64,000 nt of DNA from JANMDR01 sp031409495. Lineage in GTDB: Bacteria > Pseudomonadota > Gammaproteobacteria > Burkholderiales > Usitatibacteraceae. Shown piece by piece: positions 17,699-26,385 of the stretch (its first letter is position 1; each line of letters opens with the position of its first letter). The stretch spans positions 1 to 64,000 of the forward strand of contig JANNXI010000022.1 of NCBI GenBank assembly GCA_031409495.1, in the 5' to 3' direction. The notes beneath the pieces were generated by a model. It was not told the origin of the DNA and ran no database searches. It was given only the letters and a program-made list of their open reading frames with translations. Both the position numbers and the translations under genes were made by a program.

Positions 17699-18769
17699 TC
17701 AATTAATGTCGGCGAGCATTTGCTTAACTTTTTCTATTCTATATTTGACCCGAGAAGGCGTATTAGTAGATGCTCTAACAGCCTCTTCAAAAGCGTCATC
17801 GGAGAACAGCTTCTGTGTTGCTTTAACTACCGCTGCGGTTCGAGATTCTAGATGTTTCACTCTCGCCACAGATAACTCAGCGGCAGCTATCATTTGTGCA
17901 TCGTAAAGAGCTGCTAGAAATTGTGCGCGGAAAGTACCGTTTGCGAAGCGCCTGAAAGCTGTATCACCCCATAAACTTTTACATCGGGCGATGGTTTGAA
18001 GAAAATCACTCTTGAAGAGTTTCAGTTGAGCTGGCTTTGCACCCCTATGGGTTGCCATAAAAGCATCCATTGAACGTCGCGAATCACCGCTAAAGAGAAG
18101 CCAGTGTTGACGAAACATCAAAAAACGCAACGGCATTTCTACGTCCAACATTTCACTGTAGGCCGATTCTTTCTCCGAAATAATTTTTAACTGTTCACGT
18201 AGAAACGGCGTCTCTCCAAGGTTAAAAAGCAGATCATTCAGCGCACCGCGATAGAGAGCATTTCGTATTTCCTGTGGCAAAAGGGGCTGGCCACGCGAGT
18301 TTAACCGCGTAAATACCTCATATTTCAGCTCCGAATCAGTCTGCTTCAGCAGCGTGACGACTCGGATGTATGGCCGAATGGAGAGAGCGTTTTGTAATTG
18401 CTTCGGCAATTTTTCAAATGTAAGGTCGCTTACCTCCGTGAACTTAGTGAGGGTTCCTAAAGAAATTTTGTTTCTAAGAAAACGATGAATGGCAGTAATT
18501 CGTTGTTTACCGTCAATTACCGAGTAGGTGCCGAAATCATCCTCAGCCAAATATACTGGAGGTACGGGGACGTTGAGCAAAAAAGATTCGATTAATTCGG
18601 CCTGTTCTTTCAATTTCCATCGTTCCCTGCGTTGATAACTAGGTGCCACGTCGATAGCTCCGCTATCGACCATCTGGGCAATAGTCTCTAGCGAAAGGTC
18701 TGAAGACTGTATTACGAGCGAGTCCTGAGCCCGCTCAAATTTCTTTACGATTTCAAGCGTCGTTGCCAT
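17699..18769 (-). CDS. DUF262 (ParB-like, GmrS-type) protein, partner of the HEPN gene
   Basis: 356 residues. DUF262 hallmarks are SYQRRERW (about 43-50), the SFLLNVPVPPVYL segment (about 66-78) and VIDGKQRITAIHRFL (about 87-101, the DGQQR-type motif used in nucleotide handling), then TRLNSRGQPLLPQEIRNALY (about 154-173). The usual DUF1524 HNH nuclease of GmrSD is absent; instead the next gene supplies a HEPN domain. The start ATG at 18769 opens a two-gene operon with an AT-rich upstream region. Probable sensor/regulator of the RNase (inference). Confidence 0.82.
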   Translation of the reverse strand: MATTLEIVKKFERAQDSLVIQSSDLSLETIAQMVDSGAIDVAPSYQRRERWKLKEQAELIESFLLNVPVPPVYLAEDDFGTYSVIDGKQRITAIHRFLRNKISLGTLTKFTEVSDLTFEKLPKQLQNALSIRPYIRVVTLLKQTDSELKYEVFTRLNSRGQPLLPQEIRNALYRGALNDLLFNLGETPFLREQLKIISEKESAYSEMLDVEMPLRFLMFRQHWLLFSGDSRRSMDAFMATHRGAKPAQLKLFKSDFLQTIARCKSLWGDTAFRRFANGTFRAQFLAALYDAQMIAAAELSVARVKHLESRTAAVVKATQKLFSDDAFEEAVRASTNTPSRVKYRIEKVKQMLADIN

Positions 18770-19068
18770 TAACTGCCTAAATTTTAATGAAACTATTGTG
18801 AGAAAAAGGAAATTTATCTAAGCGAATCTCTTGTTGACGATCAACGACTATCAATCAAAAAACTCAACCTCTCAGACATTATCATAGCATTCACTTAAAG
18901 TTTGAGCTACTTTCACCCACGCGATTATCTCGATCTAACTCCCGGTAACACCGGCCTTCAGCCAATGGACGACTACGAAAAATTAGTTCTACGATAAAGT
19001 AAACTTTATGCTTAAAGTCTCAACTTAGTCTCCTCGAAAACAGAAAGTTACATCCAAGTACCCTCAGC
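18770..19068. other. AT-rich gap upstream of the DUF262 gene, no gene seen
   Basis: 299 bases separating two minus-strand genes. It must hold the promoter of the DUF262-HEPN operon, read leftwards, but no convincing -35/-10 pair was found. No RNA-like structure with a terminator was seen. Confidence 0.5.
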
Positions 19069-19683
19069 TTACCCCCGTTCCCCAATCCAAGCCCCCAATT
19101 TCTCCCGCATCATCCCCACTTCAAAGCCATTAATTTTCTCATCCCCAATCACGATAACGGGTATGCCGCCACCGTGCTTTTTATAGCCTGCGGCACCGGC
19201 AGCGGATTTTTCAATATCGTACTCAGTAAAAGCGATGTTGTTTTTCTTAAAAAATCGTCGGGCGGCGTCGCAGTAGCCGCACCATGCGGCGCTGTAGAGG
19301 GTTACTGCGGGTTGACCATTTGTTTGCGGCGGCGTGGGCGCTAACACCGGCGCAGAGGCTTGCAATTGCGGTTGAGCCTGCTGCTGCGCATCAGGCGATG
19401 CGACACTTTGCGCAGGTTGCGCGAGCTTGGCGCTGCTTGGTTCGCGGCTTGAAAATATGTCGCTTTGCGCAGCTGACGCCGCAACTAATGCCGCGGCTAC
19501 AAACCACATCCATGTGGTGGATGGTTTTTGCGTGTTAGCGCGGGTTGCTGCGGCCTGTGCTCCGTTTGGAGTAGCCGCGCTTGCATCCCCCGCATACGCG
19601 GCATTGCATGACGGGCAGTGCGTAGTTGCGCACGTATCGGTTTCTTTTCGCACGTAGTCGCAGCGGGGGCAGGTGGTTGGCAT
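19069..19683 (-). CDS. Zinc-ribbon, single-pass membrane protein with C-terminal glutaredoxin domain
   Basis: 204 residues. N-terminal CPRC...CPSC zinc ribbon (about 5-26), a membrane segment about 57-73 (TTWMWFVAAALVAASAA), a Gln/Pro/Ala-rich linker (about 80-122) and a glutaredoxin domain (about 125-200) with the active site AAWCGYC and the cis-Pro segment GIPVIVIGDEKINGF. Orientation suggests the ribbon in the cytoplasm and the redox domain in the periplasm, or the reverse; this cannot be decided here. Likely a thiol-disulfide protein; partner unknown. Confidence 0.8.
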   Translation of the reverse strand: MPTTCPRCDYVRKETDTCATTHCPSCNAAYAGDASAATPNGAQAAATRANTQKPSTTWMWFVAAALVAASAAQSDIFSSREPSSAKLAQPAQSVASPDAQQQAQPQLQASAPVLAPTPPQTNGQPAVTLYSAAWCGYCDAARRFFKKNNIAFTEYDIEKSAAGAAGYKKHGGGIPVIVIGDEKINGFEVGMMREKLGAWIGERG

Positions 19684-19812
19684 AAAGATGTGGTTGTGTC
19701 GTTGCTATGGTTGTTAACAGGTGCGGTGTCGTGCCGATTGGGCGGTGACGACTATAAGGTAATGCGTTCATCATAACATCCGCCACTAATCATGTTAGTT
19801 TTGCACTATGTA

Positions 19813-19853
19813 GATGGGTTGTAGATGCCCTATTTTGGGGTGCCTCCAGCCTA
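19813..19853. repeat. Degenerate REP-like palindrome
   Basis: GTAGATGCCCTATTTTGGGG followed by TGCCTCCAGCC keeps the core and right arm of the family, but the outer left arm is eroded. It lies in the gap before the AraC-type gene. Confidence 0.55.
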
Positions 19854-19966
19854 TGGTCGACATAATTTTACCATCTCTTTGATATAGAAAATAATCGCGC
19901 AATCGCTAACAAATACAATCACCGCTAAACTTCCGTCATCATGTTCATCAAAGCCCCGCATACCCA

Positions 19967-20854
19967 ATGTCAACCACCCATAAAACCGCATACGAAGTGG
20001 TAGCTACCAGCATCAGCGACTACGTGCAGGCGCATTTGGGCGATGAGATTTTGATTGATGATTTGGTGCGGCATGTAGGGGTTTCTAAGTTTCATTTAAA
20101 CCGTTTGTTTCATGCGGTTACTGGTTTTCAGTTGGGCGAATTTATTGCGCGACGGCGGTTGCAGGCGGCTTACGCTTTGTTGGCGCAGGGTAATTCGAGC
20201 GTGATTGATGTGAGTTTGGCGGTTGGCTACCTTTCGCATTCGGCGTTTTCACGGGCGTTTTTGAACGCGTTCGGTTGTACGCCGAATGCGGTAAAAATTG
20301 GCACGGATTGCACCTGGCGCACGCCCAACACGATCAAAAAACCGCGTGATCGCGATGCGGCGATGCAGCCAGAAATAGTTACGCTGCCGACGCAAACATA
20401 TCGCGGGCTGTATGGGGCGGGGTTTGAAAATAGCAGCTTCGTTACCCTTGGCACCGCGCTTTTTAGCCAACTGGGTGCCGTGTTGGCGCAGGCTAATTTG
20501 AGCGCCGCATACACCATGCCTATTGGCGTATCGCTCGATAATCCGTGGCAAAGCGATCAAGACCAAAGTCGGTTTTTTATTGGTGTAAATGGGGGTGCGT
20601 TGCCTGCTAATTTGCCGTTGCAAGATTACATTTGGCAGCAGGGCACATGGGCTAAGTTTCACCACACCGGCAGCTATGGTTTGATGTGGCAAACCATTTC
20701 GCGCGTGGTGGCTGGCTGGGTAGTGCCTGCGCAAATTGCGCTGCGCGATGATGCGATTGTGCAAATGTATTTGAACAATCCGCGCATCACGGCAGAAGCG
20801 GATTTGTTGACAGCGTTGTATTTTCCGATTGACGTTGTTAGGCCATTAAGTTAA
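19967..20854 (+). CDS. AraC-family transcriptional regulator with GyrI-like effector domain
   Basis: 295 residues. Two helix-turn-helix motifs about 25-110 (VRHVGVSKFHLNRLFHAVTG and VSLAVGYLSHSAFSRAFLNA), then a GyrI/BmrR-like small-molecule-binding domain about 130-295 starting PEIVTLPTQTYRGLYGAG. This domain order is the Rob/SoxS-relative type that responds to drugs or metabolites. The target is unknown; the neighbouring hydrolase on the same strand is a candidate. Confidence 0.9.
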   Translation: MSTTHKTAYEVVATSISDYVQAHLGDEILIDDLVRHVGVSKFHLNRLFHAVTGFQLGEFIARRRLQAAYALLAQGNSSVIDVSLAVGYLSHSAFSRAFLNAFGCTPNAVKIGTDCTWRTPNTIKKPRDRDAAMQPEIVTLPTQTYRGLYGAGFENSSFVTLGTALFSQLGAVLAQANLSAAYTMPIGVSLDNPWQSDQDQSRFFIGVNGGALPANLPLQDYIWQQGTWAKFHHTGSYGLMWQTISRVVAGWVVPAQIALRDDAIVQMYLNNPRITAEADLLTALYFPIDVVRPLS

Positions 20855-20927
20855 TCGCACTTTCTGCACAGCAAGCATGGCGGCAAGTTGTTAAGCTTCA
20901 ATGCTCACTCCCTAATTCGGACGCCAC

Positions 20928-21932
20928 ATGAAAATTGTTTTTGGTTTACTCTCCGCTCTACTTTTTGGCTGCACGCATACTACGGTTGTGCACTTTGCTA
21001 AGGTCGCGCCCTCGGTGCAGATGGAAGTGGTGGAGATAGGCATGTTGCCGACCAATCGGCCCAGCACGATGAACGTATGGTTTTTAAAAGGCCAATGCGC
21101 GCGCTTGGAGGAAAAGCATTTGTGTTTGGCCGACGCGGCTATTGCTAACAAAGTTGTGGTGCTGTCGCACGGCGCGATGGGCTCGGCGCGGGGCTTGAGT
21201 TGGTTGGGTGAAAGGCTGGCTGCAGCGGGCTTTGTGGTGCTGGGAATCAACCACTTTGAAGAGTCGTCCATCTACGGTAAAGAATCGCAAAACCCACGCG
21301 CCACGTCTGTCATCTGGCAGCGCCCGCAAGATATTTCAGCGCTGCTAGATAAGATAATGGTAAAAGGCATTTTTCAAAAGCCGGTGGACTACAGCAACAT
21401 AATCGTCATCGGTCATTCATCCGGCGGCCAAACAGCCACCATGTTGGCGGGCGCGACGTTTAACTTGCAACAGTTGGCAGATTACTGCGCGTCAGAACAA
21501 TCAAAAGGCGACGTGTCATGCGGCTACGGCGGCGGCGCGAGCAGTGCTCCGGCAAGTTTCAAAAAGCAGTTTAGTGCGTCGCATGCAGACGCGCGCGTAA
21601 AAGCAATGGTGCTGCTCGACCCCGCACTAGGCTCAGCCGTGCAAGTGACAAGCTTACGCAAAATCAACATTCCGACGTTGGTTGTGGGTGCGGAAAACAA
21701 TGATTTTTTGCCGTGGAAACAACACGGCTTGCGCTACGCGACTGAAATTCCTAACGCGAAAATGAACGCGCTAAAGGGCCAAGAAGGGCACTTTGTTTTT
21801 ATCAGTGCGTGCAGCCATCAAACGAAAGTGATGGGCGTTTCGCTGTGCGAAGATAGGGCAGGGGTAGATCGAAAAGCGGTACAGCAGGCGGTGTTTGATG
21901 GAGTCATTGCGTTTATGCGGGCGCTGGGATAA
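20928..21932 (+). CDS. Exported alpha/beta hydrolase (dienelactone/PAF-acetylhydrolase-like lipoprotein)
   Basis: 334 residues. Lipoprotein signal MKIVFGLLSALLFGC with a lipobox ending at Cys 15. The nucleophile elbow is GHSSGG (near 165), the oxyanion region LSHGAMGSARG (near 82), the acidic residue probably in VGAENNDFLPW (near 262) and the catalytic His in GQEGHFVF (near 289). Substrate unknown; acts in the periplasm or at the outer membrane. Starts 73 bases after the AraC-type gene, possibly co-transcribed. Confidence 0.85.
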   Translation: MKIVFGLLSALLFGCTHTTVVHFAKVAPSVQMEVVEIGMLPTNRPSTMNVWFLKGQCARLEEKHLCLADAAIANKVVVLSHGAMGSARGLSWLGERLAAAGFVVLGINHFEESSIYGKESQNPRATSVIWQRPQDISALLDKIMVKGIFQKPVDYSNIIVIGHSSGGQTATMLAGATFNLQQLADYCASEQSKGDVSCGYGGGASSAPASFKKQFSASHADARVKAMVLLDPALGSAVQVTSLRKINIPTLVVGAENNDFLPWKQHGLRYATEIPNAKMNALKGQEGHFVFISACSHQTKVMGVSLCEDRAGVDRKAVQQAVFDGVIAFMRALG

Positions 21933-21942
21933 GGCAATTGAT

Positions 21943-21980
21943 ACCTTGTAGATAACCTACTTTAAGGGCGTCTTCAGGCG
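21943..21980. repeat. REP-like palindrome overlapping a stop codon
   Basis: ACCTTGTAGATAACCTACTT pairs imperfectly with TAAGGGCGTCTTCAGGCG. Its right arm contains the TGA stop (21974-21976 on the minus strand) of the small gene to the right, so the repeat provides the last codons of that gene. Confidence 0.75.
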
Positions 21981-22315
21981 CTCCAAATTGCCGTTTCCGT
22001 ACTTTTTTCCATGTCTTGTAACCAGTAACCAGCATTTTCATCTCCCCTACGCACCAGCTCCTGAAAATTTTCCTCCATCTCAACGGTAAATTTACCCTCA
22101 GCATGTAGATCACGCACGGCAGACTTCCATAAAAATTTACTGGACTGCTCGGCTTTAATTTTGCCGCTATTTTTGATGGTTTCCAAACCAAAACTCGCCT
22201 CGTCTACTAGCTCGTCGAAGGTAGTGCGGCCGCAAACAGATGTGCCAAAAAACACGTACCCACTTACTACCAAAACAACCACACCAACAAGAAATTTACC
22301 TATATAAATTTTCAT
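21974..22315 (-). CDS. Small membrane-anchored hypothetical protein
   Basis: Not recognised. 113 residues from the ATG at 22315 (MKIYIGKFLVGVVVLVVSG), chosen over an upstream start at 22438 because it places a membrane segment at residues 5-25. The rest is a soluble, acidic helical domain, probably periplasmic. The last residues and the stop lie within a REP-like palindrome, so the native C-terminus may have been replaced. Confidence 0.55.
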   Translation of the reverse strand: MKIYIGKFLVGVVVLVVSGYVFFGTSVCGRTTFDELVDEASFGLETIKNSGKIKAEQSSKFLWKSAVRDLHAEGKFTVEMEENFQELVRRGDENAGYWLQDMEKSTETAIWSA

Positions 22316-22448
22316 TATTACCAGCCTCAATACGCCAGACGAATTCACGCCGATCTCGGGTTCGACACCTAAAGTTAGCCATAGTTCTACCTCAGGTTTT
22401 GCCTTGTTCGCGCGGTGATTTATCATCGTTAGCGACAAGGTAGTGATT

Positions 22449-22565
22449 CGTAGCCCGGCTCCCGCAGTTTTATCGCAGCAGCCGGGTCGGTGTTTAAACG
22501 CTTACATTACCTGTTTTTAACCACCACCCCGGCTGCCGCGATAAAACTGCGGGAGCCGGGCTACG
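22449..22565. repeat. Long inverted repeat, GTAGCCCGGCT family, copy A
   Basis: Arms of 38 bases at 22449-22486 and 22528-22565 differ at one position. Outer part is CGTAGCCCGGCT, inner part CCCGCAGTTTTATCGC, then AGCCGGG before a 41-base loop. A second copy with a different inner stem is at 50915-51026. It fills much of the gap between two divergent genes. Confidence 0.9.
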
Positions 22566-22655
22566 GAGCTTGAAAACTCGCAATCTATCATCGTCAACGA
22601 TACCGCAGTTGTGGCATCATTGAACTCAAACATCATCACGATAAAATCTTTCGCT

Positions 22656-23435
22656 ATGGTCATCCGCTTTATCAAACCAGTTTTAGCACCCGTGCTAATC
22701 GCGCAAGCCAAGCGGCTACGGCGAATCGCGTTGGAATTGCCAGAGCCTTCAGGCGCGCGGCACGGCCTGGTGCATTGCGCGGAAGCGCCGATAGGCGCAC
22801 GACCCATTTCGTTGTTGCTCGCTGGTGATTCTTCGGCTGCTGGGGTGGGTGCTAAAACACAGGATGAAGCCTTGGCACCGCAGCTTGCGACGGCGTTGTC
22901 TAAAAATATATTGCGCAACGTGCAGTGGCAGTTGTTTGCGCACACGGGTTTAACGTCCCTTGGTGTGCAGCAATTATTGCAAAGCGAAACCTTGCCCGCT
23001 GTGGACGTGGCGGTGGTAATTGTTGGGGTAAACGACATCACCAATAACATCACGCTCAGCCACGCCTTCCGCGCGCGGAGCCGCATCGTGCGCTTGCTGC
23101 ACGCTCGCACAGGCGTGAAGCACATCGTGTTTCCGGGGCTGCCAGCAGTGGAGCGTTTTCCGCTGTTACCGCAGCCGCTGGCTTGGTACGGCGGCGCAGA
23201 AGCGCGGCGCAATAATATTCTGCAAACGCATTGGGTAAAACATCGGCAGCGTGCCGCGTTTGTTTCACATTTAGCGATGGACGGCTTTACCCACCCAAAG
23301 CTAATGGCATCCGATGGCTTTCATCCTTCGCCCATTTTATACACCATGGTAGCTGCCCATATGGCCGCCCATCTAGCATTCCATCTTTCAGAACACCTAG
23401 CGCCGCCTACATTGGACGCTAAGCGGTTCACCTAA
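22656..23435 (+). CDS. SGNH/GDSL-family hydrolase
   Basis: 259 residues from the ATG at 22656 (MVIRFIKPVLAP). Block I is LLAGDSSAAGVG (nucleophile Ser near 52), block III VIVGVNDITNNI (Asn near 123) and block V DGFHPSP (Asp and His near 222-225). The core is a typical esterase/lipase of this fold, as annotated near glycan or lipid metabolism in betaproteobacteria. A hydrophobic N-terminus could act as an uncleaved anchor. The gene is followed 11 bases later by the CgeB-like gene, so the two probably form an operon. Confidence 0.88.
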   Translation: MVIRFIKPVLAPVLIAQAKRLRRIALELPEPSGARHGLVHCAEAPIGARPISLLLAGDSSAAGVGAKTQDEALAPQLATALSKNILRNVQWQLFAHTGLTSLGVQQLLQSETLPAVDVAVVIVGVNDITNNITLSHAFRARSRIVRLLHARTGVKHIVFPGLPAVERFPLLPQPLAWYGGAEARRNNILQTHWVKHRQRAAFVSHLAMDGFTHPKLMASDGFHPSPILYTMVAAHMAAHLAFHLSEHLAPPTLDAKRFT

Positions 23436-23446
23436 GCAAATAAACC

Positions 23447-24292
23447 ATGGCTAAATTTAACTTGCTGCACTGCCTTCCCCATCCGCGAATGCACGGGCTC
23501 AATGGTTATAAAGAGGTGATTGACACAATCCAATGGGGTCTAACGCAGTTGGGGCACCAAGTGACGTACAGCCTCAACAGTTACGACGAATCGGCACTCA
23601 ATATTATCTTTGGCGCACAGGTGCTACCGTTGGCATTTCTGGAACAACTGCCGCGTGATTCTGTGGTGTATAACTTCGAGCAATTGCGCGGCCGCGACGT
23701 GGCTGGCATACGACCTGAAGTGCATTACTGCGCCACGCATTTCCAAATTTGGGATTACAGCGAACCCAATCTTGCTATGTGGCGCACCTTGGGTGCGGCG
23801 GCGCCAAAGCTAGTGCCGGTGGGCTATGCGCCCATATTAACGCGTATTGCCAAACCCGCTCTGCAAGACATTGATGTGCTCATTTATGGCATGGGCGGCG
23901 ATAAACGGCTAGATGTATTCAATCGCATATCGCGCACGGGCATGTCTGTGTTGTTTGCTTGCGGCTTTTATGGTGTTGCAAGGGATGAACTCATCGCGCG
24001 ATCAAAAATCGTACTCAACATTAATTTGTACAACGCTTCGCAAATTTTTGAAATCGTTCGCGTGTCCTATTTGTTTGCGAATAAAAAAGCCATAGTCGCT
24101 ACCTTGGATGACAACACTTATGTTGAGCCAGATATTCAGGCCGCGATTAAATTTACCACTGCTGAAAGCATTGCCCGCGATTGCTTAACACTCTCTCAAG
24201 ATGATGCAGAGCGTAGCCGACTTGAACAGGCAGGCTATGGGCAATTTAGCCAACGCAGTATTATTCCAATATTGCGAGACGCCCTAAATTAG
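23447..24292 (+). CDS. CgeB-like glycosyltransferase-family protein
   Basis: 281 residues. The C-terminal half has the pattern of CgeB/YkvP-type glycosyltransferases: IDVLIYGMGGDKRLDVFNRI, then ARSKIVLNINLYNASQIFEI and VSYLFANKKAIVATL, followed by a Glu-rich helical end. No DxD motif was seen. Sugar donor and acceptor unknown. The last five codons and the stop (CGA GAC GCC CTA AAT TAG) are part of a REP-like palindrome. Confidence 0.6.
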   Translation: MAKFNLLHCLPHPRMHGLNGYKEVIDTIQWGLTQLGHQVTYSLNSYDESALNIIFGAQVLPLAFLEQLPRDSVVYNFEQLRGRDVAGIRPEVHYCATHFQIWDYSEPNLAMWRTLGAAAPKLVPVGYAPILTRIAKPALQDIDVLIYGMGGDKRLDVFNRISRTGMSVLFACGFYGVARDELIARSKIVLNINLYNASQIFEIVRVSYLFANKKAIVATLDDNTYVEPDIQAAIKFTTAESIARDCLTLSQDDAERSRLEQAGYGQFSQRSIIPILRDALN

Positions 24293-24306
24293 GGCATCTC
24301 CAGCTA
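24272..24306. repeat. REP-like palindrome supplying the stop codon of the upstream gene
   Basis: GAGACGCCCTAAATTAGGGC and ATCTCCAGC; the central TTAG holds the TAG of the CgeB-like gene. The outer left arm is not palindromic, as expected if coding sequence constrained or replaced it. Confidence 0.8.
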
Positions 24307-24359
24307 CATACCGGGTAAATCAAGCTATCCAGATTAACAGCCTACTGACTGCTAATGCC

Positions 24360-26198
24360 TCAAGTACCAATGATCCCGCCGTCATTTTTACGAATCACAA
24401 TCGTCGCCGATCGCGGCTTCCCATCAACTGCGGTATTGGGCCAGCCTTTGGATGGATGCTGAACATTCACCCACGCGGTGCGCATGTCGGGTGCGAAGGT
24501 AAGGCCCGTGACTTCGCAACCTACTGGGCCAGTAAAAAAACGTTTAGATTCACCGGTTTTATGGTCAATCGCTAGTATGGCGTCGTTACCACGGAACGCT
24601 AACTGTGCCTCACTGGCTTCTGCGGTATCGGTGCACGCCCACAGCCTGCCGGCGTAATCGAAGTTGAGGGTATCGGGGTTAGTGAAGAGATCGCCCTTTA
24701 AGTCGCCGCGCAAATTAGCGTCCGTTTGCGTTGGGTCACCAGCACTTACAAATACGTCCCATTCAAATGTTTCGGCAGCCGCATCATTACCGGCTTCGCG
24801 CCAACGCACGATATGGCCAAAGAGGTTGTTTTCACGCGGGTTGGCAGGTGCTGCACCAGGCAGGCCAGGCTTGCCGCGGTCACGATTGCCGGTGAAGGAC
24901 GCATATACTTCGCGCGTTTGCGGGTGCACCACAATCCATTCGGGGCGGTCACATTTGGTCGCACCGACGACATCACCAGCGGCACGTGCAAAGGTAACAA
25001 CATCGGCCTGTGAAGCAAAACCGGCTGCAGCGGTGAGGCCGTTTTTACCGTGTTCAAGTGCTATCCAGCGGCCATTACTTTTACCATCGACTGCGGCTTC
25101 AAAGCGCGCAACGTAAAGCGTGCCGTGGTCAAGCAAATCACGATTGGCTTTGCGATTGGTCGGGTTCCATTTATCGCGCGACACGAATTTGTACACGTAT
25201 TCAAAGCGCGCATCGTCACCGGTGTAAATCACCACGCAGCCATCTTTGGCGATTGAATAATGTGCAGTTTCATGGAAGCAGCGCCCAATGGCCGTGCGCT
25301 TGGCGGGTACCCATGTTGGATCGTAGGGATCAAGCTCAACGACCCAGCCCACTTTATTAAATTCATTTGGGTGCTTGGAGGTATCGTGCCGCACATCAAA
25401 ATTTGGGTGCGGATACAAAACAGTTGAACGTAATTGGTAGCGCTTTTGCACCGCCGATAGCGCGCCGCCCTTGGTTGAAAAATAGTCGTGCACGTTTTCT
25501 TCGCACGTTAAATACGTGCCCCAAGGTGTTGTGCCCATGCCACAATTTGCCATCGTGCCCATAGCAGCAAAGCCGGTTGGGTCAAGCTCAGATTGCATCG
25601 AGGGCTGACCAGCGGCGGGGCCGCCTAAACGAGCGGGCGTTAAGCCGTGCACGCGCCGCGCATAGTTAGACGGGCGAATAATTTTCCAGTCGCCGGCTTC
25701 GCGTTTTACTTCAATGACCGACATGCCAACTGTAGCGTGCATTTTGCGCACTTTTTCGGCGGACATATTTTCCGCGCCATCGGCAAATAATTGCGCGCTA
25801 CGCGGGTATTCGTGGTTCATCACCAATAAGCCGTGATCCGAATTGTTAGAACCTTCTGGCAGAGGGAAAAACCACATGCCATCGTGCATCTGCCCCGCCT
25901 GCGTCATGGCTTCGTCAGCCGAATTAGCAGCATTAAATGCCCAGCCAGCCTGACCAGTTACGGCGTCTCCGTGCATAAAAAATGGCGTGGCCGAATAGCC
26001 TTCGGCGACATTAACCGTATCGGCGGTGGAAATTGGTACTGACTTAAATGTGAATGCGGCCGGCTCGCCATCTGCCTTGAATGCAGTAGCACAGCCACCC
26101 ATTAACCCACTTGCCATCATGGCGCTTGATGCTTGCAAAAACTGACGTCGCGACAGCGCGTGCGACACTAAAGTATTGAGACGATTGATACGCGCCAT
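24360..26198 (-). CDS. PhoX-family (DUF839) phosphatase-like protein, Tat-exported
   Basis: 612 residues from the ATG at 26198, preceded by GGGAG at the correct distance; an upstream ATG at 26264 is less likely. Twin-arginine signal SRRQFLQASSAMMASG with a lipobox-like GGCA. The body has PhoX segments: LLVMNHEYP, MGTTPWGTYLTCEENVHDYF, GWVVELDPYDP, GRCFHETAHY, VVIYTGDDARFEYVYKFV, FNFDYAGRLWACTD-like and HPSKGWPNT near the end. PhoX enzymes are Ca/Fe phosphatases; family members of this type are often annotated only as DUF839, so activity is not certain. Confidence 0.88.
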   Translation of the reverse strand: MARINRLNTLVSHALSRRQFLQASSAMMASGLMGGCATAFKADGEPAAFTFKSVPISTADTVNVAEGYSATPFFMHGDAVTGQAGWAFNAANSADEAMTQAGQMHDGMWFFPLPEGSNNSDHGLLVMNHEYPRSAQLFADGAENMSAEKVRKMHATVGMSVIEVKREAGDWKIIRPSNYARRVHGLTPARLGGPAAGQPSMQSELDPTGFAAMGTMANCGMGTTPWGTYLTCEENVHDYFSTKGGALSAVQKRYQLRSTVLYPHPNFDVRHDTSKHPNEFNKVGWVVELDPYDPTWVPAKRTAIGRCFHETAHYSIAKDGCVVIYTGDDARFEYVYKFVSRDKWNPTNRKANRDLLDHGTLYVARFEAAVDGKSNGRWIALEHGKNGLTAAAGFASQADVVTFARAAGDVVGATKCDRPEWIVVHPQTREVYASFTGNRDRGKPGLPGAAPANPRENNLFGHIVRWREAGNDAAAETFEWDVFVSAGDPTQTDANLRGDLKGDLFTNPDTLNFDYAGRLWACTDTAEASEAQLAFRGNDAILAIDHKTGESKRFFTGPVGCEVTGLTFAPDMRTAWVNVQHPSKGWPNTAVDGKPRSATIVIRKNDGGIIGT

Positions 26199-26333
26199 GT
26201 TTACTCCCAGCCAATTAGAACATCCGCTGTTGACACCATAGCCAACAGGGCAAGAATTTTCCACCGTTTAGCGATGGCGACGCGCCCATAGACTGCGCCG
26301 TTACAATCAATAGCGTAAAAAAGTGATTAAAAA

Positions 26334-26370
26334 TGCCTGTAGAAGCCCTATTTACTGCTGTCTCTAGGCA
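26334..26370. repeat. REP-like palindrome (degenerate core)
   Basis: TGCCTGTAGAAGCCCTATTT and the complement-like arm GCTGTCTCTAGGCA, between the PhoX and diguanylate cyclase genes, 16 bases from the end of the latter. Confidence 0.7.
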
Positions 26371-26385
26371 TATATTGCTCAATAA

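Noticed and set aside
22517..23212. 231-codon minus-strand frame opposite the SGNH hydrolase
   Set aside because: Shadow frame; the plus-strand product has all GDSL blocks, and this frame runs into the inverted repeat.
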